This document shows positions 16,986-25,508 of a DNA stretch of 40,805 nucleotides, piece after piece. Where the stretch lies: the NCBI GenBank assembly GCA_025356275.1, contig JANXUK010000115.1, forward strand, positions 1 to 40,805. Direction: 5' to 3'. The position numbers and the translations under genes were made by a program. Within the stretch, counting starts at the first letter, position 1; every line of letters begins with the position of its first letter. The notes beneath the pieces are model-generated. The model saw nothing but the letters and a program-made list of their open reading frames with translations, did not search any database and was not told the origin of the DNA. Source of the stretch: Sphingomonadales bacterium. GTDB taxonomy: Bacteria > Pseudomonadota > Alphaproteobacteria > Sphingomonadales > Sphingomonadaceae.

Positions 16986-18067
16986 CACTTGAAAACAATC
17001 ACTGATCGCGCGGTATCGCCCTTGCGCAGGTGATCGAAGGCATCATTGATACGGCCCAGATCCATGCGTTCGGCGATGATCGTGTCGAGGTCGAGCTGGC
17101 CGCGCATGTAGAAATCCACCAGCCGGGGGATATCGACGGGAAAGCGGTTGGCCCCCATCAGCGCGCCCTGCAGTTTCTTGCCGGACAGCAGGTCGATCGC
17201 ATTCAGCCCGATCGAATCCGTCAGCGGCAGCATGCCGAGGATCGTCGCCGTGCCGCCGCGCCGCAGGATCGACACCGCGAACTGGCCGCTGGCGATGCGG
17301 CCGACCGCTTCGATCGCATGGTCGACGCCGCCCTTGGTCATGTCCATCACCTGTTCGGCGGCCCCGCCGTCCGCTGTATCGACGGCGTCGGTCGCGCCGA
17401 GCTTCAGCGCCAGTGCGCGCTTTTCCGGCACGGGATCGACCGCCACGATCCTGCCGGCACCGGCAATCTTGGCCGCATTGATGGCGGCAAGGCCGACGCC
17501 GCCGCATCCGACGACGGCCACGCTGTCGCCCGGGCAGACATGGGCCGCATGGAATATTGCGCCCGCTCCCGTCGTCACCGCGCAGCCCAGCACCGCGGCC
17601 CGATCGAGCGGCATGTCCGGATCGATAGCCACGCAGGCATGTTCGTGAACCAGCATCTGTTCGGCAAAGGCCGAAAGGTTGAGCATCTGGTGGACGACCT
17701 CGTCGCCGATGAACAGGCGCTGCGGCCCGCTTTCGGGCCGGCGCGTATCGGCGCCGAGGCACAGCGACATGTGCCCGGTCAGGCAATATTCGCATTGGCC
17801 GCAAAAGGCCGAAAGGCAGGTGACGACGGCATCGCCCACCTTGACCATGGTCACGCTGTCGCCCACCGCCTCGACGATACCGGCGGCTTCATGGCCGGGT
17901 ATCGTCGGCAGCGGATGGGGATAGGTGCCGTCGATGAAATGCATGTCGGATCGGCACACGCCGACGGCGGCCGTTCGGATCAGCACTTCGCGCGGGCCGG
18001 GCTTCGAAATCCCGACATCCTCGATCGTCAGCGGTGCGCCATGGGCCCGCAGGACGGCAGCCTTCAT
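16985..18067 (-). CDS. Zinc-dependent alcohol dehydrogenase (MDR, class III-like)
   Basis: A 360-residue medium-chain alcohol dehydrogenase. Catalytic zinc ligands are C38 (GVCRSD), H59 (PGHE) and C162 (GCAVTTG); the structural zinc lobe has C89, C92, C95 and C103; the Rossmann motif [11 protein letters not shown] is near 185-195 and DP near 211 suggests NAD. It oxidises a primary or secondary alcohol reversibly. Its ATG overlaps the stop of the preceding dehydrogenase (ATGA, 18064-18067), and GGAG lies 7 bases upstream. Together with the aldehyde dehydrogenase at the head of the operon it would convert an alcohol to an acid, which the ligase at 14195 can activate. Confidence 0.92.
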   Translation of the reverse strand: MKAAVLRAHGAPLTIEDVGISKPGPREVLIRTAAVGVCRSDMHFIDGTYPHPLPTIPGHEAAGIVEAVGDSVTMVKVGDAVVTCLSAFCGQCEYCLTGHMSLCLGADTRRPESGPQRLFIGDEVVHQMLNLSAFAEQMLVHEHACVAIDPDMPLDRAAVLGCAVTTGAGAIFHAAHVCPGDSVAVVGCGGVGLAAINAAKIAGAGRIVAVDPVPEKRALALKLGATDAVDTADGGAAEQVMDMTKGGVDHAIEAVGRIASGQFAVSILRRGGTATILGMLPLTDSIGLNAIDLLSGKKLQGALMGANRFPVDIPRLVDFYMRGQLDLDTIIAERMDLGRINDAFDHLRKGDTARSVIVFK

Positions 18068-19308
18068 CGTCTTGCTCCATATTTGCCGAATTCAAGGCGC
18101 GCGATCGCGCGGTTGTGGACTTCATCCGGACCATCGAGAATGCGCAGCGTGCGTACCGCGGCATAGGCCTTGGCGAGGCCTGCGTCGGTGGTCACACCGG
18201 CGCCGCCGAACGCCTGTATGGCGTCGTCGATGATCTTCAGCGCCATGCGCGGTGCAGCCACCTTGATCATCGCGATTTCCGCCTGCGCCGCCTTGTTGCC
18301 GACCATGTCCATCATGTGCGCGGCTTTAAGGCACAACAGCCGGCACATCTCGATCTCGGTCCGCGCGTCGGCAACCCTCTGTTCCCAAAGAGATTGCTGC
18401 GCCAGCGGCTTGCCGAAGGCGACGCGGGACATCAGCCGCCGGACCATCTTTTCCAGCGCTTCCTCGGCAACGCCGATCGTGCGCATGCAATGATGGATGC
18501 GCCCGGGGCCCAGGCGCCCCTGCGCGATCTCGAACCCGCGGCCTTCGCCCAACAGGATATTGGCAGCGGGCACCCGCACATTTTCGAGCAGGACTTCGCT
18601 ATGTCCGTGCGGCGCGTCGTCATAGCCGAATACGGGGAGGTGCCGCACGACGGTGATGCCGGGCGTATCCATGGGCACCAGGATCATCGATTGCTGCACA
18701 TGCCGGGGTGCAGCAAAATCGGTCTTGCCCATTACGATCATGATCGCGCAACGCGGATCGCCGACACCCGATGCCCACCATTTGCGGCCATTGATGACAT
18801 AATCGTCACCATCCCGCACGATCGCGGTTTCGATATTGGTCGCATCGGACGAGGCGACGTCCGGTTCGGTCATCAGGAAGGCGGATCGCAGGTCGCCGCG
18901 CATCAACGGCGCCAGCCACCGATCCTTCTGCGCGCGCGTGCCGTAGCGGTGCAGCACTTCCATGTTGCCGACATCGGGCGGGGAGCAATTGAAGATTTCG
19001 AGCGACCAGAGAATGCGCCCCATCTCCTCGGCGCACAATGCGAACTGGACGTTGGTCAGCCCGGGCCCGTCGAAGACGAAACTGTCGTCGACATGGCCAT
19101 GGCCATGGGATGGCGGCATGAAGAGATTCCACAGGCCGGCTGCCCGGGCATTGGCCTTCTCCTCCTCGATCACGGACACGATCTTCCATCGTTCGCCCCC
19201 GCCCATCTCGGCATCATAGTCCGCGATGCGGGGGCGCACATGGCTGTCGATGAAGGCTCTGACCCGATCGCGCCAATGCGCTTCCTCGCTGTTTGGCGTG
19301 AAATCCAC
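18064..19308 (-). CDS. Acyl-CoA dehydrogenase, ACAD10/ACAD11-type
   Basis: A 414-residue dehydrogenase with a striking match to the ACAD domain of ACAD10/11: [81 protein letters not shown] and [12 protein letters not shown]. In the last motif Asp stands where MCAD has Glu376. In the animal enzymes the domain eliminates phosphate from 4-phosphoacyl-CoA (and can oxidise acyl-CoA). Here kinase and dehydrogenase are separate genes in one operon. The start is GTG at 19308, 2 bp after the aldehyde dehydrogenase stop; the longer frame to 19530 would run deep into that gene. Confidence 0.92.
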   Translation of the reverse strand: MDFTPNSEEAHWRDRVRAFIDSHVRPRIADYDAEMGGGERWKIVSVIEEEKANARAAGLWNLFMPPSHGHGHVDDSFVFDGPGLTNVQFALCAEEMGRILWSLEIFNCSPPDVGNMEVLHRYGTRAQKDRWLAPLMRGDLRSAFLMTEPDVASSDATNIETAIVRDGDDYVINGRKWWASGVGDPRCAIMIVMGKTDFAAPRHVQQSMILVPMDTPGITVVRHLPVFGYDDAPHGHSEVLLENVRVPAANILLGEGRGFEIAQGRLGPGRIHHCMRTIGVAEEALEKMVRRLMSRVAFGKPLAQQSLWEQRVADARTEIEMCRLLCLKAAHMMDMVGNKAAQAEIAMIKVAAPRMALKIIDDAIQAFGGAGVTTDAGLAKAYAAVRTLRILDGPDEVHNRAIARLEFGKYGARR

Positions 19309-19310
19309 GA

Positions 19311-20771
19311 TCAGCCGGCCTGCGCGACGGGCTTGGTCGCGGCAAAGCCCAGCACGGACTTGATCTCCAGATATTCGGTGAAGCCATGGTCGCCCCATTC
19401 GCGGCCATTGCCGGACATCTTGTATCCGCCAAACGGCATCATGCCGTCGGCATTGCTGCCGTTTATGGATATCTGGCCCGCGCGCAGACGAGATGCGACA
19501 TCGCGCAGCACATCGCCGTCCTTCCCCCATATATAGGCGGCGAGACCGTAATCCGTGTCGTTGCCGATGGCGATCGCTTCCTCGACATCATCATATCCAA
19601 GGATCACCAGCACCGGGCCGAAGATTTCCTCGCGGGCTATTGCCATGTCGTTCGTTACATCGGTGAAAATCGTAGGTTTGACGTAATAGCCATGGTCGAG
19701 CCCCGCCGGCCTGCCGGTGCCACCGGTGACCATGGTCGCCCCCTCCGCCATGCCCCTGGCGATCAGCGCCTGGATCTTGTTCCACTGCACCTCGGAGACG
19801 ACCGGCCCCATCATCACGTCACCTTGGGGATCCCCCACGGTAACGCTTTCGGCGGCGTCCTTCGCAAGGGCGCCGGCTTCCGCCATTCGGCCGGCGGGCA
19901 CGAGCATCCGGGACGGCGCGTTGCAGGACTGACCGGAATTACGCATCAGGGCCATCACCCCGGCGGGGACGGCTACCGCGAAATCGGCATCGTCCAGCAG
20001 GATATTGGGGCTCTTGCCACCCAGTTCCTGCGTCACCCGCTTCACGGTCGGGGCAGCGGCGCAGGCCACTTCGATGCCGGCGCGGGTCGAGCCGGTGAAT
20101 GACACCATATCCACCAGCGGATGCGCGCTCATCGCCGCGCCCACGGTTGCGCCATCGCCGTTGACCAGGTTGAAGACACCTGCCGGCACGCCGGCCGCAT
20201 CCATGATCTCGGCCCAGACGATGGCCGAGAAGGGCGCGACTTCGGACGGCTTGAGGACTACCGTGCAGCCGGTCGCCAGCGCGGGACATACCTTGGCGGC
20301 GATCTGGTTGATCGGCCAGTTCCATGGCGTGATCAGCGCACATACGCCGATCGGTTCCCGAACGATGCGGTTGGCCCCGCGATCCTCGGTGAACGCATAG
20401 GTCTGAAGCACCTCGGTGGCGGTCTTGAGATGCAGCACGCCAATCATCGCCTGCAGATTCTTCGCAATCGCGGCCGGGGCGCCCATTTCCTCGGTGATCG
20501 CCCGCGCCACATCATCGTGCCGCTTCAGATATTCTGCCGTGATCCGCTCCAGAACGGCCACCCGCTCGTCCCGGGTCGTCCGCGACCAAGCCGGAAAGGC
20601 CGCATGGGCCGCGCGCACCGCAGCATCGACATCGGCGGCCGCCCCCATCGCCACTCGGCCGGCCACGGCTTCGGTGGCGGGATTAATGACATCCGCGATG
20701 GCCGGAGCCGCGCCCGAACCGACTGGATCGACCCATTGTCCATCGATGTAGAATTGCAGATAGTCGCGCAC
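19311..20771 (-). CDS. NAD(P)-dependent aldehyde dehydrogenase
   Basis: A 486-residue ALDH-superfamily enzyme with the oxyanion Asn in PWNWPINQ (N151), the general base in QELGGKSPN (E249), the catalytic Cys in [11 protein letters not shown] (C283) and the [10 protein letters not shown] motif. It oxidises an aldehyde to the carboxylic acid. No fused domain or CoA-acylating features are seen. The start is GTG at 20771 with AGGAG 9 bases upstream. It heads the seven-gene operon, about 95 bp downstream of operator copy B, and is followed at once by the ACAD11-like gene. With the zinc alcohol dehydrogenase it makes an alcohol-to-acid pair. Confidence 0.93.
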   Translation of the reverse strand: MRDYLQFYIDGQWVDPVGSGAAPAIADVINPATEAVAGRVAMGAAADVDAAVRAAHAAFPAWSRTTRDERVAVLERITAEYLKRHDDVARAITEEMGAPAAIAKNLQAMIGVLHLKTATEVLQTYAFTEDRGANRIVREPIGVCALITPWNWPINQIAAKVCPALATGCTVVLKPSEVAPFSAIVWAEIMDAAGVPAGVFNLVNGDGATVGAAMSAHPLVDMVSFTGSTRAGIEVACAAAPTVKRVTQELGGKSPNILLDDADFAVAVPAGVMALMRNSGQSCNAPSRMLVPAGRMAEAGALAKDAAESVTVGDPQGDVMMGPVVSEVQWNKIQALIARGMAEGATMVTGGTGRPAGLDHGYYVKPTIFTDVTNDMAIAREEIFGPVLVILGYDDVEEAIAIGNDTDYGLAAYIWGKDGDVLRDVASRLRAGQISINGSNADGMMPFGGYKMSGNGREWGDHGFTEYLEIKSVLGFAATKPVAQAG

Positions 20772-20865
20772 CTTCAGCGTCTCCTGATCGTCGTGTCCGC
20801 ACTGTCAAATCTGCAGGGGGTCTCGTTCTTCACGATGCGCCAAACATCCCCCACGCGAAATATAT

Positions 20866-20883
20866 TGTCAAGGTCATTTGACG
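20866..20883. promoter_or_regulatory. Palindromic operator, copy B (divergent operons)
   Basis: TGTCAA, six bases, TTGACG: five of six arm positions pair. It lies between the divergent ALDH operon (start 20771, -) and the acyl-CoA dehydrogenase/aco-like operon (start 21037, +). On the minus strand the left arm reads TTGACA, a consensus -35 hexamer, and on the plus strand TTGACG is 17 bp from a weak TAGGCT. One bound dimer could therefore repress both directions. Confidence 0.7.
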
Positions 20884-21036
20884 AACTCCTCCGAGCCGTC
20901 TAGGCTCTGCTTCAGAATTTGAGCCTGGAATCACCATCGTCCGATCAAATCGCACAAGCAGGATCGATCGCATGTTGGGGACTCAAGGCGCTGATCTGCA
21001 ATAACAATAGCTATAGCAATTTAGGGATGGGAAGCG

Positions 21037-22179
21037 ATGCTGAACACTGACCGCCGGACAGGTTTCGATTCCGAACAGGAAAGTTTCCGGGACTCTGTGC
21101 GAAAGTTTTTTGATCGCGAGCTCCATCCCAATCTGGATCGCTGGGAACAGGACGGCATCGTCGATCGCGCCTTCTGGCTGGCCGCCGGCGAAGCTGGGCT
21201 GCTGTGCCCGACCGTCCCCGAAGCCTATGGCGGCCTGGGGCTCGATTTTCGTTACAATACGATCATTTCCGAAGAGCTGGCCTATGCCGGATCGGTCGCG
21301 GGCATTCGCCTTCAATCGGATATCGTTGCGGAATATCTGGTCCGATATGGATCGGAGGAGCAGCGGCATCGCTGGTTGCCCGGAATGATCGCCGGGACGG
21401 TGATAACCGCGATCGCAATGACGGAGCCCGGCGCCGGATCGGACCTTCAGAGCATCCGCACGACGGCGCTGCGCGATGGCCACGATTATGTGATCAACGG
21501 ATCGAAGACCTATATCACCAACGGGCAAAATGCCGATCTGGTGATCGTTGCCGCCAAAACCGACCCTGGGGCGCGCGCAAAGGGCATCAGTCTGATCCTT
21601 GTCGAGGCTGATCGCAAAGGCTTCAAACGCGGCCGCAACCTCGACAAGATCGGGCAGCATTCGGCGGATACATCCGAACTGTTCTTCGACGACGTACGGG
21701 TGCCGGTATCCAACCGGCTGGGCGGCGAGGGCGAAGGGTTCGGATGCCTGATGACGCAATTGCCGCAGGAACGGCTCAGCATCGCGATCTGCTCCCAGGC
21801 GATGGCGCAGCGGGCGTTCGATGAAGCCGTGCGGTTCACGAAGGAGCGCAAGGCCTTCGGCAAGACCATCTTCGATTTTCAGAACACCCGCTTCGAACTC
21901 GCCGATCTGGCGACCCGGCTGCAAGTCGGCTGGGCGCATCTCGATTGGGCGCTGGGACGCCATGTCGACGGTCAGCTGACGGCGATCGAGGCGGCGGCGG
22001 CCAAGCTGTGGCATACCGAACTGCTCTGGCAGGCCTGCGATCGCGCGCTGCAGTTGCATGGCGGCGCAGGCTATATGAACGAATATCCGATCGCCCGTCT
22101 GTGGCGCGATGCCCGGGTGAATCGCATCTACGGCGGCACCAGCGAAATCATGAAGGAAGTCGTCGGCCGGTCGCTCTGA
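21037..22179 (+). CDS. Acyl-CoA dehydrogenase, long-chain/isovaleryl type
   Basis: A 380-residue ACAD of normal length: CPTVPEAYGGLGLD, AIAMTEPGAGSDLQ (flavin domain, near 125-138), RKAFGKTIFDFQNT, LQLHGGAGYMNEYPIARLWR and IYGGTSEIMKEV. The position of MCAD Glu376 is Gly here. The catalytic base is instead Glu245 in QLPQERLSIA, the location used by LCAD and isovaleryl-CoA dehydrogenase. It would introduce a 2,3 double bond in an acyl-CoA, passing electrons to ETF. GGGAAG precedes the ATG. First gene of a four-gene operon behind operator B. It is clearly a different class from the two ACAD10/11-like enzymes. Confidence 0.92.
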   Translation: MLNTDRRTGFDSEQESFRDSVRKFFDRELHPNLDRWEQDGIVDRAFWLAAGEAGLLCPTVPEAYGGLGLDFRYNTIISEELAYAGSVAGIRLQSDIVAEYLVRYGSEEQRHRWLPGMIAGTVITAIAMTEPGAGSDLQSIRTTALRDGHDYVINGSKTYITNGQNADLVIVAAKTDPGARAKGISLILVEADRKGFKRGRNLDKIGQHSADTSELFFDDVRVPVSNRLGGEGEGFGCLMTQLPQERLSIAICSQAMAQRAFDEAVRFTKERKAFGKTIFDFQNTRFELADLATRLQVGWAHLDWALGRHVDGQLTAIEAAAAKLWHTELLWQACDRALQLHGGAGYMNEYPIARLWRDARVNRIYGGTSEIMKEVVGRSL

Positions 22180-22248
22180 CCCTGACAATTATCACATGAG
22201 CGGACCTCGGCAGGCAAGTCCGGCGCCCCGCAGGAGGAGGAACTCACG

Positions 22249-23217
22249 ATGCAGATCAATCGCGACGAACTGCTGAAGGCCTATCGCCGGATGCGGACGA
22301 TCCGTGCCTTCGAGGAACGGGTATTCGCCGAATTCGAACGCGGCAACATTCCGGGCTTCGTGCATCTCTACAGCGGGCAGGAGGCCTCCGCTGTCGGCGT
22401 CTGCATGCACCTGACCGATGCTGACAAGATCGGGTCCACCCATCGCGGCCACGGCCATTGCATAGCCAAGGGCGTCGACGTCCGCAGCATGATGCACGAG
22501 ATTTTCGGCCGGAAGGACGGGCTGTGCGGCGGCAAGGGCGGATCGATGCATATCGCTGATCTTGAAAAGGGCATGCTGGGGGCCAACGCCATCGTCGGCG
22601 GCGCGCCGCCGCTTGCGGTGGGCGCTGCGCTGGCTGCCAAGCTCAAAGGCGAAGACAGCGTAGCGGTGTCGTTCACGGGCGACGGCGGCTCCAATCAGGG
22701 CACGGTCTTCGAGGCGATGAACCTTGCGGTCGTGCTGCAACTGCCCGCCATATTCATTTTTGAAAATAACGGCTTCGGTGAAGCGACGGGGCATGACTAT
22801 GCCGTCGGATCGCGGGACATCATCGGGCGGGTCGCCGGTTTCGGCATGCCCGCCACGCGGGTCGACGGGCGCGATTTTTTCGCCGTCCACGATGCCATGG
22901 GCGAGGCTGTCCGCCGGGCGCGGTCCGGGGGCGGGCCATCCGCGATCGAGACCGTCGCCAAGCGGTTCGGCGGGCATTATGTCGGCGATCCGATGCGCTA
23001 CCGCACCGCCGAGGAGCGCGAGCGCACGATGCGCGACGATGATCCGCTGATCATGTTCCGCCGGAAGGTGACCGACGCCCAACTGCTCACGCCTGGCCAG
23101 CTCGACGCGCTGGACGGCGAGATCGCGGCTCTTGTCGAAGCCAGTGCGCAATCCGCCGCGCAGGCGCCCTTTCCCGGCGCAGCCGATCTCGAAACCGACG
23201 TCTATGTCACCTACTGA
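22249..23217 (+). CDS. TPP-dependent dehydrogenase E1 component, alpha subunit (AcoA-like)
   Basis: A 322-residue E1alpha with the thiamine-pyrophosphate motif GDGGSNQGTVFEAMNLA (GDG at 144-146) closing at ENNGFGEAT (NN at 173-174), and the loop GGKGGSMHIADLEKGMLGAN near 94-113. It decarboxylates a 2-oxoacid or, as in acetoin dehydrogenase, cleaves an alpha-hydroxyketone and hands the acyl or acetyl unit to the E2 lipoyl arm. The whole set, particularly the neighbouring beta subunit, resembles AcoABC of acetoin catabolism more than pyruvate or branched-chain complexes. A very strong AGGAGGAGG site precedes the ATG at 22249. The true substrate here is probably a pathway intermediate. Confidence 0.9.
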   Translation: MQINRDELLKAYRRMRTIRAFEERVFAEFERGNIPGFVHLYSGQEASAVGVCMHLTDADKIGSTHRGHGHCIAKGVDVRSMMHEIFGRKDGLCGGKGGSMHIADLEKGMLGANAIVGGAPPLAVGAALAAKLKGEDSVAVSFTGDGGSNQGTVFEAMNLAVVLQLPAIFIFENNGFGEATGHDYAVGSRDIIGRVAGFGMPATRVDGRDFFAVHDAMGEAVRRARSGGGPSAIETVAKRFGGHYVGDPMRYRTAEERERTMRDDDPLIMFRRKVTDAQLLTPGQLDALDGEIAALVEASAQSAAQAPFPGAADLETDVYVTY

Positions 23218-23232
23218 CGGAAAGATCAGACC

Positions 23233-24240
23233 ATGACGCAAAAATCGATGCGCCAAGCGCTGAACGAGGCGCTGAGACAGGAAATGCGCCGCGATCCGCG
23301 GGTGTTGATCCTAGGAGAGGATGTGGCGGGCGGCGCCGGGTGTGAAGGCGAAGAGGACGCCTATGGCGGCGCCCTGGGGGTGACGAGGGGACTGGTCGGC
23401 GAATTCGGCCGTACCCGCGTGATCGACATGCCGATCACGGAAAGCGCGATCATGGGGGCCACGGCAGGAGCTGCCCTGGCCGGCCTGCGCCCGGTCGCGG
23501 ACCTGATGTTCGTGGATTTCCTGGGGGTTTGTTTCGATCAGATCTTCAATCAGGCTGCCAAATTCCGGTACATGTTCGGCGGCAAGGCGGTGACGCCGAT
23601 GGTGATGCGGGCGATGATCGGCGGCGGCTTTCGCGCCGGTGGCCAGCACAGCCAGACGCTGCATCCGATGTTCACCATGGTACCTGGCCTGAAGGTTGTG
23701 ATGCCCAGCACGCCTTATGATGCAAAGGGGCTGCTGATCCAGGCGATCCGGGACGACGATCCGGTGATCTTCCTGGAACATAAGGCGATGTACGACCTGA
23801 TGGGCGAGGTGCCCGACGAAGCCTATGCGATCCCATTCGGCGAAGCCAATGTGACGCGCGAAGGCACTGACGTCACGGTCGTCGCCTTTTCGCTGATGGC
23901 CGCGCGCGCCAATGACGCGGCGGATTTGCTGCGCAAGGAAGGCATTTCCGTCGAGGTTATTGATCCGCGGACCACCAGCCCGCTCGATCTCGACACGATC
24001 CTGGACAGCGTTGAAAATACCGGCCGCTTGGTTGTCGTGGACGAAAGCCCACCGCGCTGTTCGCTCGCCGCCGATATCGCCGCGCAGGTCGCCGAGCACG
24101 GCTTTTCGCATCTTAAGGCGCCGATCCTGTCCGTGACCTGCCCGCACACGCCTTCCCCGTTCTCGCCCAGCCTCGAAGATCTCTACATGCCGTCGGTGGA
24201 CCGGATAGCGGCAGCCATAAGAAAGGTCGTTTCGCGATGA
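23233..24240 (+). CDS. TPP-dependent dehydrogenase E1 component, beta subunit (AcoB-like)
   Basis: A 335-residue E1beta with the transketolase pyrimidine domain (GEDVAGGAGCEGEEDAYGG, TESAIMGATAGAALAGLRPV, FVDFLGVCFDQIFNQAAKF) and a C-terminal transketolase domain (EVIDPRTTSPLD). The runs EGEEDAYGGALGVTRGL and KFRYMFGGKAVTP are very like AcoB of acetoin dehydrogenase as I recall it. It forms an alpha2beta2 E1 with the upstream gene, 15 bp away. Its stop overlaps the E2 start (ATGA, 24237-24240), indicating coupled translation and fixed stoichiometry. No regulator gene such as acoR is present. Confidence 0.91.
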   Translation: MTQKSMRQALNEALRQEMRRDPRVLILGEDVAGGAGCEGEEDAYGGALGVTRGLVGEFGRTRVIDMPITESAIMGATAGAALAGLRPVADLMFVDFLGVCFDQIFNQAAKFRYMFGGKAVTPMVMRAMIGGGFRAGGQHSQTLHPMFTMVPGLKVVMPSTPYDAKGLLIQAIRDDDPVIFLEHKAMYDLMGEVPDEAYAIPFGEANVTREGTDVTVVAFSLMAARANDAADLLRKEGISVEVIDPRTTSPLDLDTILDSVENTGRLVVVDESPPRCSLAADIAAQVAEHGFSHLKAPILSVTCPHTPSPFSPSLEDLYMPSVDRIAAAIRKVVSR

Positions 24241-25370
24241 CACTTCATGCCATTTGCATTCCCAAATGGGGCCTCGCCATGGAGGAAGGAACGCTGGCCT
24301 CCTGGCTGAAGGCCGAGGGCAGCACCGTGCGGCAGGGCGAGGATATCGCCGAGTTCGAAACCAGCAAGATCGCCAATGTCCTGGAGGCGCCCGCCGCGGG
24401 CATCCTGCGCCGCCGGATCGCGGCCGAGGGCGATGTCCGGCCGGTCGGGGCGTTGATCGGCGTGCTGGCCGACGCAGGCGAGGATGACGAAGCCGTCGAC
24501 ATATTCGTTGCGGGCTTCAGCGAAGCCAGCGTGGTCCAAGAACAGCAGGACAGCTCGACCGCGATCGTCGAGACCATCCTCGTCGATGGATTGCCGGCAC
24601 GGTTTCTGCGGGTGCGGGCCCGAACGGCTTCGCCGGCCACGCCGCTGGTGTTGCTGCACGGCTTTGGCGGCGATCATATGGGCTGGATGTTCAACCAGGA
24701 TGCCTGGGCCGCGGATCGTGATGTCCTTGCTCTCGATCTGCCCGGCCATGGCGGGTCGACCAAGGATGTCGGGGACGGCGAGCTGGCGACATTGGCGGCA
24801 CGCGTATCGGCATGGCTGGACAGCCAGCGCCTGGATAGGATCCATATCGTCGGCCATTCCCTGGGCGCCGCCGTCGCCGCGTCGCTGGCTTTGGCCAGCC
24901 CCGCGCGCGTAAAATCGATCGTCGCCTTGTGCGGCGCCGGGTTCGGCGACACGCTGAGCCGCGACTATGTCGAAGGGTTCATCGCCGCGTCGCGCCGCAA
25001 GGAATTGAAACCGGTAATCGAGATGCTGTTCGCGGATCCCGGCCTCGTCACGCGCGACATGCTCGAAAGCCTGATGGCCTATAAACGCATCGACGGCGTG
25101 GGGGATGCATTGCGAGCGCTGGCCGAGAAGGCGCTGGCGGCACCCGCGCTTGCAGAATTGCGGTCCGAGCTGGCGGATATCCAGGTCCCGATGCTGGCCC
25201 TGTACGGTGCGGCCGATCGCATCGTGACGATATCCGATCCTGCGGCTTTTCCCTGGCCTCATGCCATCGTCGAAGCCGCCGGGCATATGCCGCACATGGA
25301 AGCGGCAAAGGCCGTGAACGAACAGGTGGCGGGTTTTCTCGCTCTGCACGACGGATCAGAACGGCGTTAA
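24237..25370 (+). CDS. E2 component: lipoyl domain fused to alpha/beta hydrolase (AcoC-like)
   Basis: A 377-residue two-domain protein. Residues 1-82 are a biotinyl/lipoyl domain with the lipoylated lysine in FETSKIANVLEAP (K44). Residues about 130-375 are an alpha/beta hydrolase with oxyanion HGFGGDH, nucleophile GHSLG (S208), and likely D327 and H350. This fusion is the AcoC architecture, where the hydrolase-like domain replaces the usual catalytic E2 core. The peripheral-subunit-binding domain that anchors E3 in ordinary complexes is not visible. No dihydrolipoamide dehydrogenase gene is in the window, so E3 would be borrowed from the housekeeping complexes. Last gene of its operon; two hairpins follow. 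Confidence 0.9.
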   Translation: MTLHAICIPKWGLAMEEGTLASWLKAEGSTVRQGEDIAEFETSKIANVLEAPAAGILRRRIAAEGDVRPVGALIGVLADAGEDDEAVDIFVAGFSEASVVQEQQDSSTAIVETILVDGLPARFLRVRARTASPATPLVLLHGFGGDHMGWMFNQDAWAADRDVLALDLPGHGGSTKDVGDGELATLAARVSAWLDSQRLDRIHIVGHSLGAAVAASLALASPARVKSIVALCGAGFGDTLSRDYVEGFIAASRRKELKPVIEMLFADPGLVTRDMLESLMAYKRIDGVGDALRALAEKALAAPALAELRSELADIQVPMLALYGAADRIVTISDPAAFPWPHAIVEAAGHMPHMEAAKAVNEQVAGFLALHDGSERR

Positions 25371-25372
25371 AT

Positions 25373-25392
25373 CTTGACCCGTGTGGGTCAAG
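25373..25392 (+). terminator. Short hairpin directly after the E2 stop codon
   Basis: CTTGACCC, a GTGT loop and GGGTCAAG form a perfect 8-bp stem with a 4-base loop, starting 2 bp after the E2 stop. No T-run follows, so it is a weak terminator or an mRNA 3'-end stabiliser ahead of the stronger hairpin at 25462. Confidence 0.5.
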
Positions 25393-25461
25393 CAGATGCC
25401 CGCAGCCAACGGGTTGGGATCGGGATTTTCGGCGGCTGAGATAAGAAAGGTCGCTGGAATC

Positions 25462-25496
25462 AATAACGGCGCAGCCTGGCAGGCTGCGCCGTTATT
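25462..25496. terminator. Strong bidirectional terminator between convergent operons
   Basis: A perfect 15-bp stem (25462-25476 paired with 25482-25496) with a 5-base loop. The core is GC-rich and the ends AATAA/TTATT supply short A and T tracts on each side, followed by TCTT. It sits between the aco-like operon (+, ends 25370) and the TonB receptor (-, ends 25509) and can stop transcription from both sides. Confidence 0.85.
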
Positions 25497-25508
25497 TCTT
25501 GCGACGGA

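Noticed and set aside
22184..22195. TGACAATTATCA near-palindrome before the E1alpha gene
   Set aside because: The arms are in the opposite order and spacing from the regulon palindrome and it lies within an operon, so I treat it as chance.
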